DNA of 64,000 bases from NCBI GenBank assembly GCA_902523885.1, contig CABZAV010000001.1, positions 248,001 through 312,000 on the forward strand, read 5' to 3'. The position numbers were made by a program, and so were the translations under genes. Under the pieces are notes generated by a model. The model searched no databases, was not told where the DNA came from, and saw only the letters and a list, made by a program, of their open reading frames with translations. Below are positions 9,559 through 19,176 of the stretch, one piece after another (within the stretch, counting starts at the first letter, position 1; each line of letters starts with the position of its first letter). The DNA comes from an uncultured SAR86 cluster bacterium. GTDB lineage: Bacteria; Pseudomonadota; Gammaproteobacteria; Magnimaribacterales; AG-339-G14.

Positions 9559-10059
9559 ATGAATTTTTTTAAAAAAGATAAACAAAACTTATTATTTTCA
9601 AGTAACTTAAATATTGAGAGTACTTATAAAAATTTTTCTGAATTGTCAGTTGAAGAAATAGCCTCTATAAAGAAAATTAAATTAGAAAATTTTAAGAATT
9701 CTGAAACAAAAAATTCTTTTGAGTTAAATATTATAGATCATAGAAGCTATCACTTCCTAATCTTACAAAATGAGAAGCTTATTGCATATTCGAGGCTTGT
9801 TCCGCCAAGTTCAAATTTTAGAAATTTAACCTTGGAAAGATTTTGTGTAGCGAATGCTTATAAAGGAAGAGGAATTTCTCGGATTTTGATTAAATATATT
9901 ATTGATGAAGCTGCGAATCTCTTTCCTAAAGAAGTTTTAAGCCTCTCTTCCTTGGAAGATACGAAACTATTTTATGAAAAATTTGGTTTTAGTATTAATT
10001 ATTTTACTCATGATGAAAATGGCAATCTTCATTACTTCATGACTAGAAAAACTAAATAA
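9559..10059 (+). CDS. GNAT acetyltransferase, ElaA-like
   Basis: This is a 166-aa GNAT protein. The core resembles E. coli ElaA: FSELSVEEI, then EKLIAYSRLVPP, ERFCVANAYKGRGISRIL (acetyl-CoA binding loop), TKLFYEKFGF and a final HDENGNLHYFM. About 26 extra residues lie before the point where ElaA begins; no other start codon is available before the conserved part. The substrate is unknown. It overlaps the convergent cold-shock gene by 8 bases and stands alone on its strand. Confidence 0.75.
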   Translation: MNFFKKDKQNLLFSSNLNIESTYKNFSELSVEEIASIKKIKLENFKNSETKNSFELNIIDHRSYHFLILQNEKLIAYSRLVPPSSNFRNLTLERFCVANAYKGRGISRILIKYIIDEAANLFPKEVLSLSSLEDTKLFYEKFGFSINYFTHDENGNLHYFMTRKTK

Positions 10060-10447
10060 TTTTTATTTGATTAGCTTGTGGTCCCTTAGATCCATGAGAG
10101 ACAACATAACTTACTCTTGTATTTTCTTTTAAAAATTTTCTATCCATTTCAGATACTGATGCAAAATGAATAAATAAGTCTCCTCCTTTATCTCTTTCTA
10201 AGAAACCATAACCTTTGCTCGGATCGAACCATTTGATGGTCCCTCTCTCTCTTTTAATTCTATATTTAATTTGTCTTCCATAAACTAAGACCATACTTGA
10301 AATGAAAGTTGTAAAAAAAATAAAAAGAAAAAATGGTAGAAAATCGAAATCAAATATCTTATTAACATCATTCGAGATATAGAACTTATAACATACAGAA
10401 AATAAGAAACTTATAATAAGCGCTGAAGAAGCCCCTCTAAACCACAT
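10052..10447 (-). CDS. membrane-anchored cold-shock domain protein
   Basis: The 131-aa protein has two hydrophobic segments (about residues 8-23 and 36-56) and then a complete cold-shock domain from about 66 to the end. Both RNA-binding motifs are present: RNP1-like KGYGFLER at 78-85 and RNP2-like DLFIHF at 90-95. The short basic linker RQIKYRIKRER after the second segment should face the cytoplasm, placing a single-strand RNA/DNA-binding domain at the inner membrane. Ordinary Csp proteins are about 70 aa and soluble. The role is unknown. It is downstream of valS by 6 bases and may be cotranscribed with pepA-holC-valS. Confidence 0.8.
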   Translation of the reverse strand: MWFRGASSALIISFLFSVCYKFYISNDVNKIFDFDFLPFFLFIFFTTFISSMVLVYGRQIKYRIKRERGTIKWFDPSKGYGFLERDKGGDLFIHFASVSEMDRKFLKENTRVSYVVSHGSKGPQANQIKII

Positions 10448-10453
10448 AATTAT

Positions 10454-13192
10454 TTATATTAACTCTAAAACTTTAAGATGGTCATTAAGTTTTTTTATTT
10501 TTGCTCTTGATTCTTTTAACTGAGATTTTCTTTCAGCTACTAAGTTTTTTGGAGCATTTTTAGTGAATTTTTTATTTTCTAGTTGTTTTTTTAATCCTTC
10601 GTAAGTTTTTTCAAGTTTTGCTAAAGTATTTTTATTTCTAGTTTTTTCATCTTGAACATCAATCAAGCCTTCTAAAGGAATATAAATTTTTTCTTTTCCA
10701 ACTAAGAGAATTGCAGAAGGGGGAATTTTTTTAACAAGTTTGTTAATTTTATTAATTCCAGCCATATCATGAAGGTAACTTTTATTTTTTTCTAAAAGTT
10801 TGAAGAGTGGACCCTTACTATCACAAAGAATATCTATTTTTATTTTATGAGAAATAAGCATTTCAGATCTTATATTTCTTATACCAGAAATAGATTCCTT
10901 TAAAGCTTCAATTTTTGAAAAATCTCTTGAAATTTTTCTGACTTCTGGGAATTTCTCTTGAGAAATACTTAGTAATTTAGATTTATGAAAAGGCTTGAAT
11001 TCTTGCCAAATTTCTTCTGTTATAAAAGGCAAAATCGGATGAAACAGAATTAAAGATTTATGCATCAAATCAATTAAAGAGGCTTTAATTTTATTTTTTT
11101 CTAGTTGAGTTACTTTGGGATCGTTTAATTTTATTTTGCAAAATTCAATATACCAGTCACAAAATTTTTCCCAGAAAAAATCATATGTCACTTGCGTAGC
11201 TAGATCAAACCTATAAGAGTCAATATGTTTAGAAAAATTTTTAGCAGTTTTATTAAATTCATCATAAATCCAGAAATCTTCTAAGTTTTTAGATAAGACT
11301 TTTTTATTATCATATCCTTTGCACTGTATTTTTATAAAATTTGCGGCATTCCATAATTTATTGCAAAAATTTCTGTATCCTTCCAACCTTTTAAGATCAA
11401 AATTTATATCTCTACTTCCAGAGGCAAGAGAACAGAAGGTAAATCTCATTGCATCTGTTCCAAAAGAATTGATTCCGTTAGGAAATTCTTTTTTAGTGTT
11501 AGCTATTATTTTTTCTTTTTGATTTAGATTCATTAAACCAAAAGTTCTCTTTTCAATGAGTTCTTCTAATTCAATGCCATCAATAATATCTATCGGATCA
11601 ATAATATTTCCTTTTGATTTTGACATTTTTTGCCCTTCGCCATCTCTTACTAGGCCATGAACATAAACTTCTTTAAATGGAACCTCGTTTAAAAATTTTT
11701 GAGTAATCATTATCATTCTTGCTACCCAGAAAAAAATAATATCAAACCCAGTAACTAACACAGAAGTTGGATGAAATTTTTTTAATCTTTTTGTGTTTTT
11801 AGGCCAGCCCAACGTAGCGAATGTCCATAATTGCGAGGAAAACCAAGTATCTAAAACATCTTCATCTTGGTTTAACTTAATCTTATTTGAAAGCCTATAT
11901 TTCTTTCTCACTTCTGAGATATTTCTTCCAACGTAAATGTTCTTATCATTATCATACCAAGCTGGAATTCTATGGCCCCACCATAATTGTCTTGAAATAC
12001 ACCAATCTCTGATCTCGTTCATCCAGGAAAAAAAAGTATTTTCCCAGTTTCTGGGGATCAATTTTATTTGTTTATTTTGAATTAACTTTTTAGCTTTAGA
12101 AGCCATTTCATCAGATTTTAGATACCATTGTTCAGTTAAAAATGGTTCAAGAGTTGCTCCTGTCCTGTCACTTCTTGGTATTGTTATCATATGATCTTTT
12201 TCGCTTATGAGATCTCCAGATTCTTCTAAATCTTTAAGTATTTTTTTTCTAGCTTCTAACATTGATAAAGATCTAAATTTTTTAGGAACATTAGAATTTA
12301 AAGTCCCGTTTTTTTTCATGATATTAATAATTGGAAGATTATTTTTTTGACCGATCTCGAAATCATTAAAATCATGTCCAGGAGTAATTTTTAAGCATCC
12401 AGTCCCGAATTCCATATCAACATAAGAATCGCCAATGATGGGTATTTCCTTGTTTATTAATGGGATAAAAGCTTTTTTATTTATAAATTTTTTATACCTT
12501 TTATCATTTGGATTTACCGCTATAGCGACATCGCCAAGCATAGTTTCAGGTCTAGTAGTTGCAACGACTATATTGCCTAAATCTGTTTTATAAGAAATTT
12601 CCCATATTTTACCTTGCTCCTCATTTGAAACCACCTCCAAATCAGAGAGAGCTGTTTGCAACTTAACATCCCAGTTTGCAAGCCTAAAGCCTCTGTAAAT
12701 AAGTCCTTCATCATATAAGGTACAAAAAACTTCTATAACAGCTTCATTAAAGTCATCGTCCATAGTAAATTTTTCACTTTTCCAATCTAGAGAAGCACCT
12801 AATCTTCGAAGTTGCTTTGTAATTGTAGTTCCTGAATGTTTTTTCCACTTCCAAATTTCTTTTTCAAATTTCTTTCTGCCTAAAGATTCTTTTGTTTTTC
12901 CTTCTTTTTCAAGATTTCTTTCAACAACTATTTGAGTTGCAATTCCTGCATGATCCGTCCCAACCTGCCACAAAACATTAAACCCTTTTAACCTTTTATA
13001 TCTAGCTAAAACATCCATTAAAGTATTTTGAAAACCATGTCCCATATGCAAGCTTCCAGTAACATTTGGGGGAGGAATCATTATGCAGAAGGGCTCTTTT
13101 TTTGATTTTTCAGCAGGAGAAAATAGATTATTTTTCTCCCAAAAAGAATACCATTTTTTTTCAATTTTCTTAGGTTCAAAAGCTACTTTCAT
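10454..13192 (-). CDS. valS: valyl-tRNA synthetase
   Basis: This class I synthetase charges tRNA-Val and edits mischarged threonine. It is 912 aa against 951 in E. coli. The HIGH-type motif HMGH is at 49-52 inside PPPNVTGSLHMGHGF, and KMSKS is at 522-526. The CP1 editing domain lies between them (ATTRPETMLGD). The C-terminal coiled coil typical of ValRS is present (about residues 845-910, rich in Lys/Glu/Leu). It follows holC immediately, as in the pepA-holC-valS operon of E. coli and Pseudomonas. Confidence 0.98.
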   Translation of the reverse strand: MKVAFEPKKIEKKWYSFWEKNNLFSPAEKSKKEPFCIMIPPPNVTGSLHMGHGFQNTLMDVLARYKRLKGFNVLWQVGTDHAGIATQIVVERNLEKEGKTKESLGRKKFEKEIWKWKKHSGTTITKQLRRLGASLDWKSEKFTMDDDFNEAVIEVFCTLYDEGLIYRGFRLANWDVKLQTALSDLEVVSNEEQGKIWEISYKTDLGNIVVATTRPETMLGDVAIAVNPNDKRYKKFINKKAFIPLINKEIPIIGDSYVDMEFGTGCLKITPGHDFNDFEIGQKNNLPIINIMKKNGTLNSNVPKKFRSLSMLEARKKILKDLEESGDLISEKDHMITIPRSDRTGATLEPFLTEQWYLKSDEMASKAKKLIQNKQIKLIPRNWENTFFSWMNEIRDWCISRQLWWGHRIPAWYDNDKNIYVGRNISEVRKKYRLSNKIKLNQDEDVLDTWFSSQLWTFATLGWPKNTKRLKKFHPTSVLVTGFDIIFFWVARMIMITQKFLNEVPFKEVYVHGLVRDGEGQKMSKSKGNIIDPIDIIDGIELEELIEKRTFGLMNLNQKEKIIANTKKEFPNGINSFGTDAMRFTFCSLASGSRDINFDLKRLEGYRNFCNKLWNAANFIKIQCKGYDNKKVLSKNLEDFWIYDEFNKTAKNFSKHIDSYRFDLATQVTYDFFWEKFCDWYIEFCKIKLNDPKVTQLEKNKIKASLIDLMHKSLILFHPILPFITEEIWQEFKPFHKSKLLSISQEKFPEVRKISRDFSKIEALKESISGIRNIRSEMLISHKIKIDILCDSKGPLFKLLEKNKSYLHDMAGINKINKLVKKIPPSAILLVGKEKIYIPLEGLIDVQDEKTRNKNTLAKLEKTYEGLKKQLENKKFTKNAPKNLVAERKSQLKESRAKIKKLNDHLKVLELI

Positions 13193-13636
13193 TTAATCAA
13201 TATAAGTTGGTTTTATTCCATCTTTCAGACATTTTTTATAACTTGCTCTTGCTTTTTCTTGAAGGCTTGAATCGTCTTTTATAACGATTTGATAAGTTTC
13301 TCTAAAGTCTCGGTAATTTGATGGAAGTTGTGGATTTAAATTTATTAAAAAATCATAATTTTTAATTGTTCTAGTACCAGGATAAGAAATTTCAACGTTA
13401 CAATCTTTACTATCTTTGTCATTTATTAATTTATGAGGAATTAATAAGTTTTCTGGAATCTGCCATAATAGTTTATCAATAGCATGAGCTTGATTAGCAT
13501 CAAAACACCTTAAATTGATCATATCAGTATGATCTCTTTTTAAAGAATTTAAATATAATTTTCCAACTAAATCACACGCAAAACGCAAAGCTACCTCTTC
13601 TGACTGGCCAGCAGTAAGAAAATTTACCTTTTCCAT
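13193..13636 (-). CDS. holC: DNA polymerase III chi subunit
   Basis: Chi links the clamp loader to single-stranded DNA-binding protein through psi. It is 147 aa, matching E. coli HolC (147). Recognisable parts are the N-terminal VNFLTAG strand, the central NQAHAIDKLLWQIPENLLIPHKL segment, and a region ending in the FLINLNPQLPSNYRDF motif. It lies between pepA and valS, and the stop codon is directly followed by the valS ATG. Its presence supports a psi partner, for which 7642-7935 is the candidate. Confidence 0.9.
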   Translation of the reverse strand: MEKVNFLTAGQSEEVALRFACDLVGKLYLNSLKRDHTDMINLRCFDANQAHAIDKLLWQIPENLLIPHKLINDKDSKDCNVEISYPGTRTIKNYDFLINLNPQLPSNYRDFRETYQIVIKDDSSLQEKARASYKKCLKDGIKPTYID

Positions 13637-13640
13637 CTTT

Positions 13641-15149
13641 TTATTTTTGGCTCAATAAATATTCCGTCAATAAAGGGACTGGTCTTCCACTTGATTTCTT
13701 TCCAATTTTTCCACCATAGGCTGTTCCAGCTATATCTAAATGAGCCCAGTTATATTTTTTTGCAAACCTAGAAAGAAAACAAGCTGCGGTAATTGCACCA
13801 GCTCTTCCACCTATATTAGCAATGTCTGCATACCTGCTATCTAATGCATCTTGATAAGAATCCCACAAAGGAAGCTGCCAAGCTCTATCGCAACTTGCAT
13901 AACCAGATTCTAAGATATTATCAGCTAGCTTTTGATCGTTTGAAAGCATTCCAGTCGCTTCATGCCCTAAAGCAACGACACATGCCCCAGTTAAAGTCGC
14001 TATGTCTATGACATTTGCAGGGTTAAATCTTTCAACATAAGTTAAAGCATCACAAAGGACTAATCTACCCTCAGCATCTGTATTTAAAATCTCGACTGTT
14101 TGTCCAGATAAAGTTTTAACTACATCTCCCGGCTTAGTAGCTGTACTACTTGGCATATTTTCTGCTGAAGCTATAACGCCAATTATGTTAGATTTGGGCT
14201 TAATTTCAGCGATTGCTCTCATAGTACCGATAACGCTAGCGGACCCTGTCATATCATATTTCATTTCATCCATTGCTGGACTGGGCTTAATACTAATTCC
14301 TCCAGTATCGAAAGTTATGCCTTTGCCAACAATGATATTGGGTTTTTTTGTTTTTGTAGCCCCAGAATATTGCATAATTATAAATTTAGATTCTTGTGCG
14401 CTTCCATTACCGACAGACAAAAGACAATCCATACCTATTTTCTTCATTTCTTTTTCGCCCAGAATTTTTGTTTTAATTACAGGAAAAGACTTTGATAGCT
14501 TTTTAGCTTGAGAAGCCAAAAAAGTGGGAGTACATATATTCGCCGGAGTATTAGCTAATTCTCTTGAAGTATTCATTCCAACACCAATGACATGTCCAAT
14601 TTTTAACGCTTTATTAAAAGTAGTTAAACCCTTCTTATCTGCATTCTTAAGTAGAGTAACTTTAGATAAGATATTTTTCGACTGAGCTTTTTTTCCTTTA
14701 AAGAAGTATTTGTAACAACTTGCTTCAAGAGTTCTAGCCAAAATTTTAAAATTCCAATCTTCAGTTCTGCCCTTGATAGTCAAAGTTGGGAGATAAATAT
14801 GAACATTCTTCACTTTAGATTGAATAGCAGCGCTGGCTATCTTTTCAGATAAAGAAAGAAATTCTTGTTCACTCATTTCTTTATCTTTTTTTCCACAACC
14901 TAAAAAATAAACCTTTTCAGAGTTGGTACCATTTAAATTTGGTAAATAAACTTTATTACCAAGCGAGCCAGATAATTCATTGCGGGATATTAATTTTTTT
15001 ATGACGCCCTTAGATTTTTTATCAAAAATATCAGTAATATCAGAAATTTTTTTGCTTTCATAGAAAGACACGATTAAAGCTTCGCTTTTTAATTTAGTAA
15101 GTTCACTTATCTTAATCTCTGATAATGAGATGTTGATTAATTTTTTCAT
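13641..15149 (-). CDS. pepA: leucyl aminopeptidase (cytosol aminopeptidase)
   Basis: This M17-family di-metal peptidase removes N-terminal residues from peptides in the cytoplasm. It is 502 aa (E. coli PepA 503). The signature NTDAEGRL is at 356-363, with metal ligands also in VGKGITFDTGG and YDMTGSA. The N-terminal macro-like domain spans about residues 1-180. An AGGAG ribosome site lies just before the ATG. In some gammaproteobacteria PepA also binds DNA in carAB control; nothing here tests that. It is divergent from lptF with a 58-base gap. Confidence 0.97.
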   Translation of the reverse strand: MKKLINISLSEIKISELTKLKSEALIVSFYESKKISDITDIFDKKSKGVIKKLISRNELSGSLGNKVYLPNLNGTNSEKVYFLGCGKKDKEMSEQEFLSLSEKIASAAIQSKVKNVHIYLPTLTIKGRTEDWNFKILARTLEASCYKYFFKGKKAQSKNILSKVTLLKNADKKGLTTFNKALKIGHVIGVGMNTSRELANTPANICTPTFLASQAKKLSKSFPVIKTKILGEKEMKKIGMDCLLSVGNGSAQESKFIIMQYSGATKTKKPNIIVGKGITFDTGGISIKPSPAMDEMKYDMTGSASVIGTMRAIAEIKPKSNIIGVIASAENMPSSTATKPGDVVKTLSGQTVEILNTDAEGRLVLCDALTYVERFNPANVIDIATLTGACVVALGHEATGMLSNDQKLADNILESGYASCDRAWQLPLWDSYQDALDSRYADIANIGGRAGAITAACFLSRFAKKYNWAHLDIAGTAYGGKIGKKSSGRPVPLLTEYLLSQK

Positions 15150-15207
15150 TTTTACTCCTGATAAATTAAATTTTGTTTTTATGAGTTAAAATCATTAAAA
15201 ACTTATT

Positions 15208-16368
15208 ATGCCAAAAATTATAGTTTTATATATTTTAAAACAAGTAACAAAAACAATCTTTTTTACTTTTTTAATCCTCTTTGGAATTCTATTTTTTAAT
15301 GAATCAATTCAGTTTTTAGAAAAAGCTTCTAGAGGAGATTTATATCCGAGTTTATTGATACCCGTCTTATTCTATAGTTTACCTGCCACATTAGAAGTTT
15401 CTATACCAATTTCAGTTTTTCTAGGAATTTTAATATCTATATACAACCTAAATAAAACTAACGAACTCTCGTTTATTTACCAATTGGGAATGGGCCAAAA
15501 AAACTTAACACTTGTAACTTTAATTCCTGTTATTTTTTGCTCTTTCTTTGTCTTTTTTAATTCTTTTTATTTTGTTCCTCAATCAAATGAAAATCTATCT
15601 TTTTTATCAGACTCTCAATCTTTTTCAGATAAGTTTAAACTCATGGGGGAAGGAAAAATAAATGCTTTTCCCGACTTGGGTGGAATTATTTTTGCTAAAG
15701 AGGCCTCTGATAGAGGATTTAAGGACGTATTCGCGAACTTCAATTCAGAAAACTCTGATCTTATTTTAAATTCAAAAGAAGTTTTGGGCTCTTCTCAAGA
15801 TGAAAAACTAAATAAACTTACTTTTGAAAGTGGGAATTTAGTAATTCCATCTCAAAGCGGAACAATAGATTTGGAGTTTGAGGAATTATTTTTTCTCTTT
15901 AATAAAAAACAAAAGTTAGCTGAAAAAAATATAGAAAAAATGTCTTTGAGCTTGTTAATTCAAGAAGATAAAAATGAGGATTTTTATGCGGAATTCTTAA
16001 AAAGATTATCTTTAAGTCTGATGTTGATAATTAGCTCTTTATTGGCTATTCCGCTTAGTTTAAGAATGGCAAAAAAAGGGAGATTCACAATGATTCTTTC
16101 TGGCTTAGTAATTTTCTTAACTTATTATGGATTAGTTCAAGGTCAAAAGGCTTTAATTTTAGAAAGCTCATTTTCTTCTTTTCAAATTTTTAGTGTTTTG
16201 CATTTTATTTTTGTAACAATTTGGCTTTTACTTTATGGATTAGAACAATATAGATTTGAATTAGTGAATTTCATAATTGCAAGAAATTCAAAAAATTTTT
16301 TCATACAAGCATTCTTTTTAACTGCATTAGTTTTTTTTCTGCTTAACATTTTATATTTTAACTTTTAG
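15208..16368 (+). CDS. lptF: LPS export ABC transporter permease LptF
   Basis: LptF and LptG form the inner-membrane channel of LptB2FGC, which extracts lipopolysaccharide for export. The 386-aa protein has the LptF/LptG layout: transmembrane helices near the N-terminus, a periplasmic beta-jellyroll region (about residues 120-250), and C-terminal helices from about 265. It is divergent from pepA, as in many gammaproteobacteria, and lptG starts at the next base. The partners LptC and LptB are at 56739-57999. Confidence 0.95.
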   Translation: MPKIIVLYILKQVTKTIFFTFLILFGILFFNESIQFLEKASRGDLYPSLLIPVLFYSLPATLEVSIPISVFLGILISIYNLNKTNELSFIYQLGMGQKNLTLVTLIPVIFCSFFVFFNSFYFVPQSNENLSFLSDSQSFSDKFKLMGEGKINAFPDLGGIIFAKEASDRGFKDVFANFNSENSDLILNSKEVLGSSQDEKLNKLTFESGNLVIPSQSGTIDLEFEELFFLFNKKQKLAEKNIEKMSLSLLIQEDKNEDFYAEFLKRLSLSLMLIISSLLAIPLSLRMAKKGRFTMILSGLVIFLTYYGLVQGQKALILESSFSSFQIFSVLHFIFVTIWLLLYGLEQYRFELVNFIIARNSKNFFIQAFFLTALVFFLLNILYFNF

Positions 16369-17394
16369 ATGAATTTTTTAATTGGAGGAATTTTAGGACG
16401 TTCTTTTTTAACTCAATCTGTTAAAACATTTTTTATTGTTTTCTTTATAGTTTTTTCCTTAGACTTTTTAATACAAATTATTTCCGAAATAGAAGACATA
16501 AATGAAAATTATAGTTTTTTATCTGCAATAAATTACTTACTTTTAATTTTATTAGGAAGAGCTTGTGAAATATTGGCACTTTGTTGTGTCATTTCATCTA
16601 TTCTAACTTTTGGACTTATTTCAGATTCAGGGGAACTTACTGCAGCGAGAATTTTAGGAAAGCCTCTTTTCTCGACTATATTTGATATTCTAAAACCAAT
16701 TGTTTTCTTTCTATTATTGAGTCTTTTTCTCCTAGAGTTTGTAACTCCAGGTTTAGAAAAAAAAGCACTTTTTCTTAAATATGGCAATTCAATAAATTCT
16801 GAACAAATTAAATGGGTAACTAAGAATGATAGTTTTGCGAAATTTAAAATAAATAATCAAGCTCTTGAAGATGTTCTTCTTTATCAATTTGATTTAGATA
16901 AAAAAACTCAAAAAATTATAAGTTCAGAAAAGGTTACTATCACAGAAGAGGGTTGGAACTTTTTTAAACCAAAGGACATTACAAGAAATAAAATTCTTAG
17001 TGAATTTATTTGGCAAGACGGACCCGAATACGGTTTTAAGGATAAATTGGGTAGGAAAGAAATGTCTTTAACACAAGTTTATAAAATCTTGGATGATGCT
17101 GGACCTAAAAGAGAAAAAAATATGATTTCTTATGAGTTTTGGAAAAAATTATTTGAACCGATATCGGCTATTTCTATAATTATTTTCGCTTTAGCAGTCT
17201 CATTTAAGTTTTTTGGATTAAATAAAAACTTAGAAAGATTAATGTTTGGAGTATTGATTGCCTACGGTTTTAACTTGTTGCTAAAGATCTTTGGAAATAT
17301 TGCAATCATAAATGGTTTTTCACCTGGCTTAGCCATAGTCGCGCCCTCATTAGTTTTAATGTTTATTGGTTATAGAATGTTTAGAAATCAATAA
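16369..17394 (+). CDS. lptG: LPS export ABC transporter permease LptG
   Basis: This is the second permease subunit, 341 aa. A membrane segment at about 18-36 and further helices around 60-125 precede the periplasmic domain (about 135-255). The last helices carry FALAVSFKFFG and the family-like end FIGYRMF. The ATG directly follows the lptF stop. The gene overlaps the convergent RDD gene by 7 bases. Confidence 0.95.
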   Translation: MNFLIGGILGRSFLTQSVKTFFIVFFIVFSLDFLIQIISEIEDINENYSFLSAINYLLLILLGRACEILALCCVISSILTFGLISDSGELTAARILGKPLFSTIFDILKPIVFFLLLSLFLLEFVTPGLEKKALFLKYGNSINSEQIKWVTKNDSFAKFKINNQALEDVLLYQFDLDKKTQKIISSEKVTITEEGWNFFKPKDITRNKILSEFIWQDGPEYGFKDKLGRKEMSLTQVYKILDDAGPKREKNMISYEFWKKLFEPISAISIIIFALAVSFKFFGLNKNLERLMFGVLIAYGFNLLLKIFGNIAIINGFSPGLAIVAPSLVLMFIGYRMFRNQ

Positions 17395-17819
17395 ACTCTT
17401 AATATTCTGGTTCCAGAAAAATAATCTCCAATAGTTTTTCTTTCTTTATTAAAAATAATAAATATAAAATTTGAGAGAAAAAGAATTGAAAAAAGCAGAG
17501 AAAGGAAACATCTAAATATCATTGTCTTCAAGCTTATGCTTTCGTTGATAGCTCCAACTAATTTTATTTTCCAAACTTGCATTCCTAAAGTTTGCCCTTT
17601 ATTGAATTTCCAAAAATAACAATAAAATATAAAAATCAAAGCTATAAAAGAGAATTGGAGAAATAATATCTCAATTTTATTTTCAAGAGCGCTTCCATTT
17701 AGATATGTAATTAAAATTACATAACTCATGTATATTCCTATAATAAGAATGGCGTCATACAAAAGTGCTAAAAGTCTTCTTAGCAAGTTAGCTTTTGTTT
17801 CTGTGACAGAATCATTCAT
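17388..17819 (-). CDS. RDD family membrane protein
   Basis: The 143-aa protein begins with RRLLALLYDAILI, the Arg-Asp motif that defines RDD proteins. A second motif, GQTLGMQVWKIKLV, is typical of the family before the last helices, and the end IGDYFSGTRI is also characteristic. Three or four membrane segments are visible. RDD proteins are poorly characterised; some are linked to ion transport. The position next to lptG recurs in gammaproteobacteria but does not establish a role in LPS export. Confidence 0.85.
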   Translation of the reverse strand: MNDSVTETKANLLRRLLALLYDAILIIGIYMSYVILITYLNGSALENKIEILFLQFSFIALIFIFYCYFWKFNKGQTLGMQVWKIKLVGAINESISLKTMIFRCFLSLLFSILFLSNFIFIIFNKERKTIGDYFSGTRILRVY

Positions 17820-17849
17820 AAATTAAAAATTTTTTACTACATATTAAAT

Positions 17850-18278
17850 ATGAATTTTATCCGATTGAAAATTATTTTAGGTTACCTAGGATTTTTACCA
17901 TTTGCTTTTTTTACAATTCTGCCGATGATTTTTGGTGAAGTTTTAGCCATTTGGTCTTTACAAATTCTTTCAATTTATGGAGGAATAATATTATCTTTTT
18001 TGGCAGGAATGACTTGGGGATGGCCAGAAAAAGAATCAAATAATTATAATTTATTAATTGGAATTTCATTTTCTCTTTCAGGTTTTTTAATAATTCTTCT
18101 TGCAGAAAGTTTTTTAATTTATTCAATGATTATAAATTTTTTCTCTTTTCCTCTTTTTTATCTTTTTGAGAAAAAGAGAGGTCTCTTTTTTAAAAATGAA
18201 GATTATGAAAAATTAAGACTTTACTTAACTAGCGGAGTGAGCGGGTGCTTTTTATTTGGTTTTTTAAACTTTTTTTGA
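17850..18278 (+). CDS. DUF3429-type inner membrane protein
   Basis: The 142-aa protein is almost entirely hydrophobic, with about five membrane segments. LGYLGFLPFAF at the start and IYGGIILSFLAGMTWGW in the middle match the DUF3429 pattern. The function of this family is unknown. The gene is divergent from the RDD gene (30-base gap) and ends 7 bases before the dapD stop on the other strand. Confidence 0.75.
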   Translation: MNFIRLKIILGYLGFLPFAFFTILPMIFGEVLAIWSLQILSIYGGIILSFLAGMTWGWPEKESNNYNLLIGISFSLSGFLIILLAESFLIYSMIINFFSFPLFYLFEKKRGLFFKNEDYEKLRLYLTSGVSGCFLFGFLNFF

Positions 18279-18285
18279 TGAATTT

Positions 18286-19176
18286 TTAATCATTCGAATG
18301 TAGTTCTACATTAAGTTTTGCAATATTTTTATTGGGACGACATTGAATAGAACCGTTAAGAGAATTTCTTATGAAAAGTAAATCTGATTTAGATGAAAGA
18401 TCTGAAGCTTTCAATATATCCATGATTTCTCCCTGTTCATTAACCATCTCTACTTTAGACGCAGCAGTCAGATAAAGACCAGCTTCAACAGTGCAACGAT
18501 CCCCTAAAGGTATACCAAGTCCAGAATTTGCACCTAATAAACAGTTTTTTCCCAAAGAAATTTTTACTTCATTTCCTCCAGACAAAGTACCCATTGTTGA
18601 TGCTCCACCACCAATATCAGTTTTATCACCAATAACTACGCCTTGAGAAATTCTTCCCTCTATCATTGCCTCTCCCAATGAACCAGCATTGAAGTTAACA
18701 AAGCCCTCATGCATAACTGTTGTTCCTGATCCTAGGTATGCTCCTAGTCTTACTCGATTTGCATCAGCAATTCTAACATCTGACAAAATTACATAATCTG
18801 TCATACGAGGAAACTTATCAACACTATGGACTAGGACATGCTTATTTATTTTTTTTGTTTCCTTTTGCTTTATCTGAAAGTCTTCTAAAGAAAAAGGACC
18901 TTCTGAAGTCCACACAATATTTCTTAAAATGCCGAAAATACCATCTAAGTTTATTTCGTTTGGTTTTACCAAACGGTAAGACAGCAAATGAAGTTTGAGA
19001 TATGCCTCAGGTACGGATAAGGGTGCCTCAGAATCATTAACTATTACTTTTTCATAAGTCTTATCAGAAGAATTTATATCTGAAGAAGATATATTTTCTT
19101 CAGAAAAAAACATTTCAAGCCATTCGCCTTTGCTATCTTTTGTTCCTATCCCAAGGCCAGTCCAAGTATTACTCAT
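18286..19176 (-). CDS. dapD: tetrahydrodipicolinate N-succinyltransferase (Pseudomonas type)
   Basis: DapD succinylates tetrahydrodipicolinate in lysine and meso-diaminopimelate synthesis. The protein (296 aa) begins and ends like the long Pseudomonas form (344 aa; SLAFGVGTQN.. there, GLGIGTKDSKGEWLEMFF here) rather than the 274-aa E. coli form. It is shortened in the N-terminal region between the start and AYLKLHLLSYRLVKP. The left-handed beta-helix of hexapeptide repeats is clear (RVRLGAYLGSGTTVMHEGFV, MGTLSGGNEVKI, LLGANSGLGIPLGDRC). It overlaps dapC by 8 bases. Confidence 0.95.
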   Translation of the reverse strand: MSNTWTGLGIGTKDSKGEWLEMFFSEENISSSDINSSDKTYEKVIVNDSEAPLSVPEAYLKLHLLSYRLVKPNEINLDGIFGILRNIVWTSEGPFSLEDFQIKQKETKKINKHVLVHSVDKFPRMTDYVILSDVRIADANRVRLGAYLGSGTTVMHEGFVNFNAGSLGEAMIEGRISQGVVIGDKTDIGGGASTMGTLSGGNEVKISLGKNCLLGANSGLGIPLGDRCTVEAGLYLTAASKVEMVNEQGEIMDILKASDLSSKSDLLFIRNSLNGSIQCRPNKNIAKLNVELHSND

